Positions 62,856 to 64,000 of a stretch of DNA of 64,000 bases are shown here, one piece after another (within the stretch, counting starts at the first letter, position 1; each line of letters begins with the position of its first letter). The notes beneath the pieces were generated by a model. The model was not told the origin of the DNA and ran no database searches. It worked only from the letters and a program-made list of their open reading frames with translations. The position numbers and the translations under genes are program-made. Origin of the DNA: Euborellia annulipes (lineage: Eukaryota > Arthropoda > Insecta > Dermaptera > Anisolabididae); NCBI GenBank assembly GCA_023213315.1, contig JAKCPI010004269.1, positions 1 through 64,000 on the forward strand, in the 5' to 3' direction.

Positions 62856-63088
62856 CATCTATTACAATAGTATTGAGACTAAAGCCCGGTAGTTAGGCAG
62901 CCCAAATGACAGCTTGTCTGTGTGTGAAAAACCTTTTTCAAAGCAGCAATAGGGCGAACGACCCTTTTTAATAAAAGAATAACCATTAAAAATGATCATT
63001 TTAATATAAAGACATAAAAACTGTTTAGTATGTGCCATTTGGGCTGCCTAACTACCGGGCTTTAGTCTCAATACTATTGCAATAGATG
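62856..63088. mobile_element. MITE with about 53-bp inverted ends
   Basis: CATCTATTACAATAGTATTG at 62856 continues through agcccggtagttaggcagcc to about 62909. The complement ends at 63088 with one or two changes (attgc/attac). The loop is AT-rich. The target duplication could not be fixed. Confidence 0.88.
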
Positions 63089-64000
63089 ATATATCTAAAG
63101 ATAATATAGCTATTATAAGCTAAGAATATTAAAGATTTCATTTAAAATTTTTGAAATAGTAAAATTATTCCAGTTAGAGATGTCTAAAGTAATTATTTTC
63201 TCTTTCAAATGAGTTTTAGTTTGTTTTAAACTATCTTCTCTAGAGTTCATCAAAATGGAATATGAATACATTTATTCAAGTTTGACTGTTTCTCTTTGAG
63301 GTTAATTAGATGATATTGTTAATTTGAGGAGGTGTATATTATAATGTAATAATTATTAATATATTGTATGTATGAATGTATATACTGTTCTATGCATTAG
63401 TCTCGCCCAGTCCCATGTCCAAATAGACATGAATACTGCTTTGGTCGAAGCAGGGGCCAGGACTAGACCAAAGGAGGCAAGTAGGGGCAGTTCATAAATT
63501 AATTAATACAAGCAACATTTACTATATTACTATAAAATTAAAATGAAACAACTAGTTTTGTTGTCAAGATTATCTTTTTGTCAGATAAGAGGTTTTTTCA
63601 AAGCATAATTTAAAAAAATAAAAAAGGTGCGAAAATGTACATGCCGAGTACTTACTTTATTTGGACAAAAATTCATAAATTTCTTCATAATCAAAATAGC
63701 GGAATACATTTTTTTCCAAAATGTCAATAAATATTAATAAATATAGATAAAAAAAAAATAATTTCGTCGAGTTCTGTTCAGTGGTGAGAACCACAAAATA
63801 TTGAACTTTGATTATAAAAAAAATGTCATGGTATAATTCAATTTTACAATCAAAGGCGAAGTAGTTAACAGAGAATTTTCTTTTTTAATAATATTATATA
63901 AATGTATGAAGGAGGGAGGGAGTGTAAAAATTCTCCAATGTTTACTTCAGTGAATTCTATTTGACATGTATTTATTTTTGTGATTTAAAATACTGTAAAA
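63089..64000. other. AT-rich DNA with one mixed patch
   Basis: Positions 63390-63490 (gtctcgcccagtcccatgtc, gaagcaggggccaggac) are AT-poor and could be a LINE 3' end scrap, but are unbounded. Nothing else is seen to the window end. Confidence 0.45.

Overview
The window is strongly A+T-rich eukaryotic DNA with no intact protein-coding gene that I can support. It is full of poly(A)/poly(T) runs, non-autonomous DNA transposons, tRNA-derived SINEs with poly(A) tails, a Helitron, tandem satellites and fold-back elements. This suits an intergenic or intronic stretch of a large invertebrate genome. The one recognisable protein relic (45692-46050) resembles an uncharacterised repetitive protein family that I recall from arthropod and other invertebrate gene sets. 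An arthropod is my best guess, but the sequence does not prove it. Nothing bacterial is present: no operons, no ribosome binding sites, no CRISPR array.

Layout. 1-5 kb: a 144-bp satellite, a long hairpin, a hAT-like element carrying a TTAA-type MITE, a Penelope-like remnant with a hammerhead-like motif, and a MITE carrying a SINE. 5-15 kb: AT-rich DNA with scattered insertions (13-bp TSD insertion, SINE, several MITEs). 15.6-17.1 kb: a hAT element with an 8-bp TSD containing a SINE and a fold-back element. 17-30 kb: mostly AT-rich, with a second hammerhead-like motif (20.1 kb), a near-perfect hairpin (23.9 kb), a TTAA-type MITE interrupted by a hAT-like MITE (26.2-26.8 kb) and some GC-richer unique islands. 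31.0-35.9 kb: a composite of three satellite arrays around a canonical 2.0-kb Helitron. 36-46 kb: unique islands, fold-back copies and the protein relic. 47-55.6 kb: two copies of a hAT-like family, three intact SINEs, a SINE inserted into a SINE, a 0.96-kb inverted repeat with a tRNA-like sequence in each arm, and a third hammerhead-like motif. 57-64 kb: a fold-back copy carrying nested TTAA-type and TA-site elements, a hAT element with an 8-bp TSD (59.9-60.8 kb), a MITE and AT-rich DNA.

Relations between elements. Two SINE families with different heads share one 3' domain, which suggests a common LINE partner. hAT-like and TTAA-type elements are nested in each other in both orders, so their activity overlapped. 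Penelope-like remnants carry three hammerhead-like motifs that share CUGARGA, an extra U, a stem II hairpin, GAAA, a self-complementary helix III and a matching stem I. Between the repeats lie about a dozen GC-richer, non-repetitive islands without convincing reading frames. These are the best candidates for conserved regulatory DNA, exons or ncRNA.
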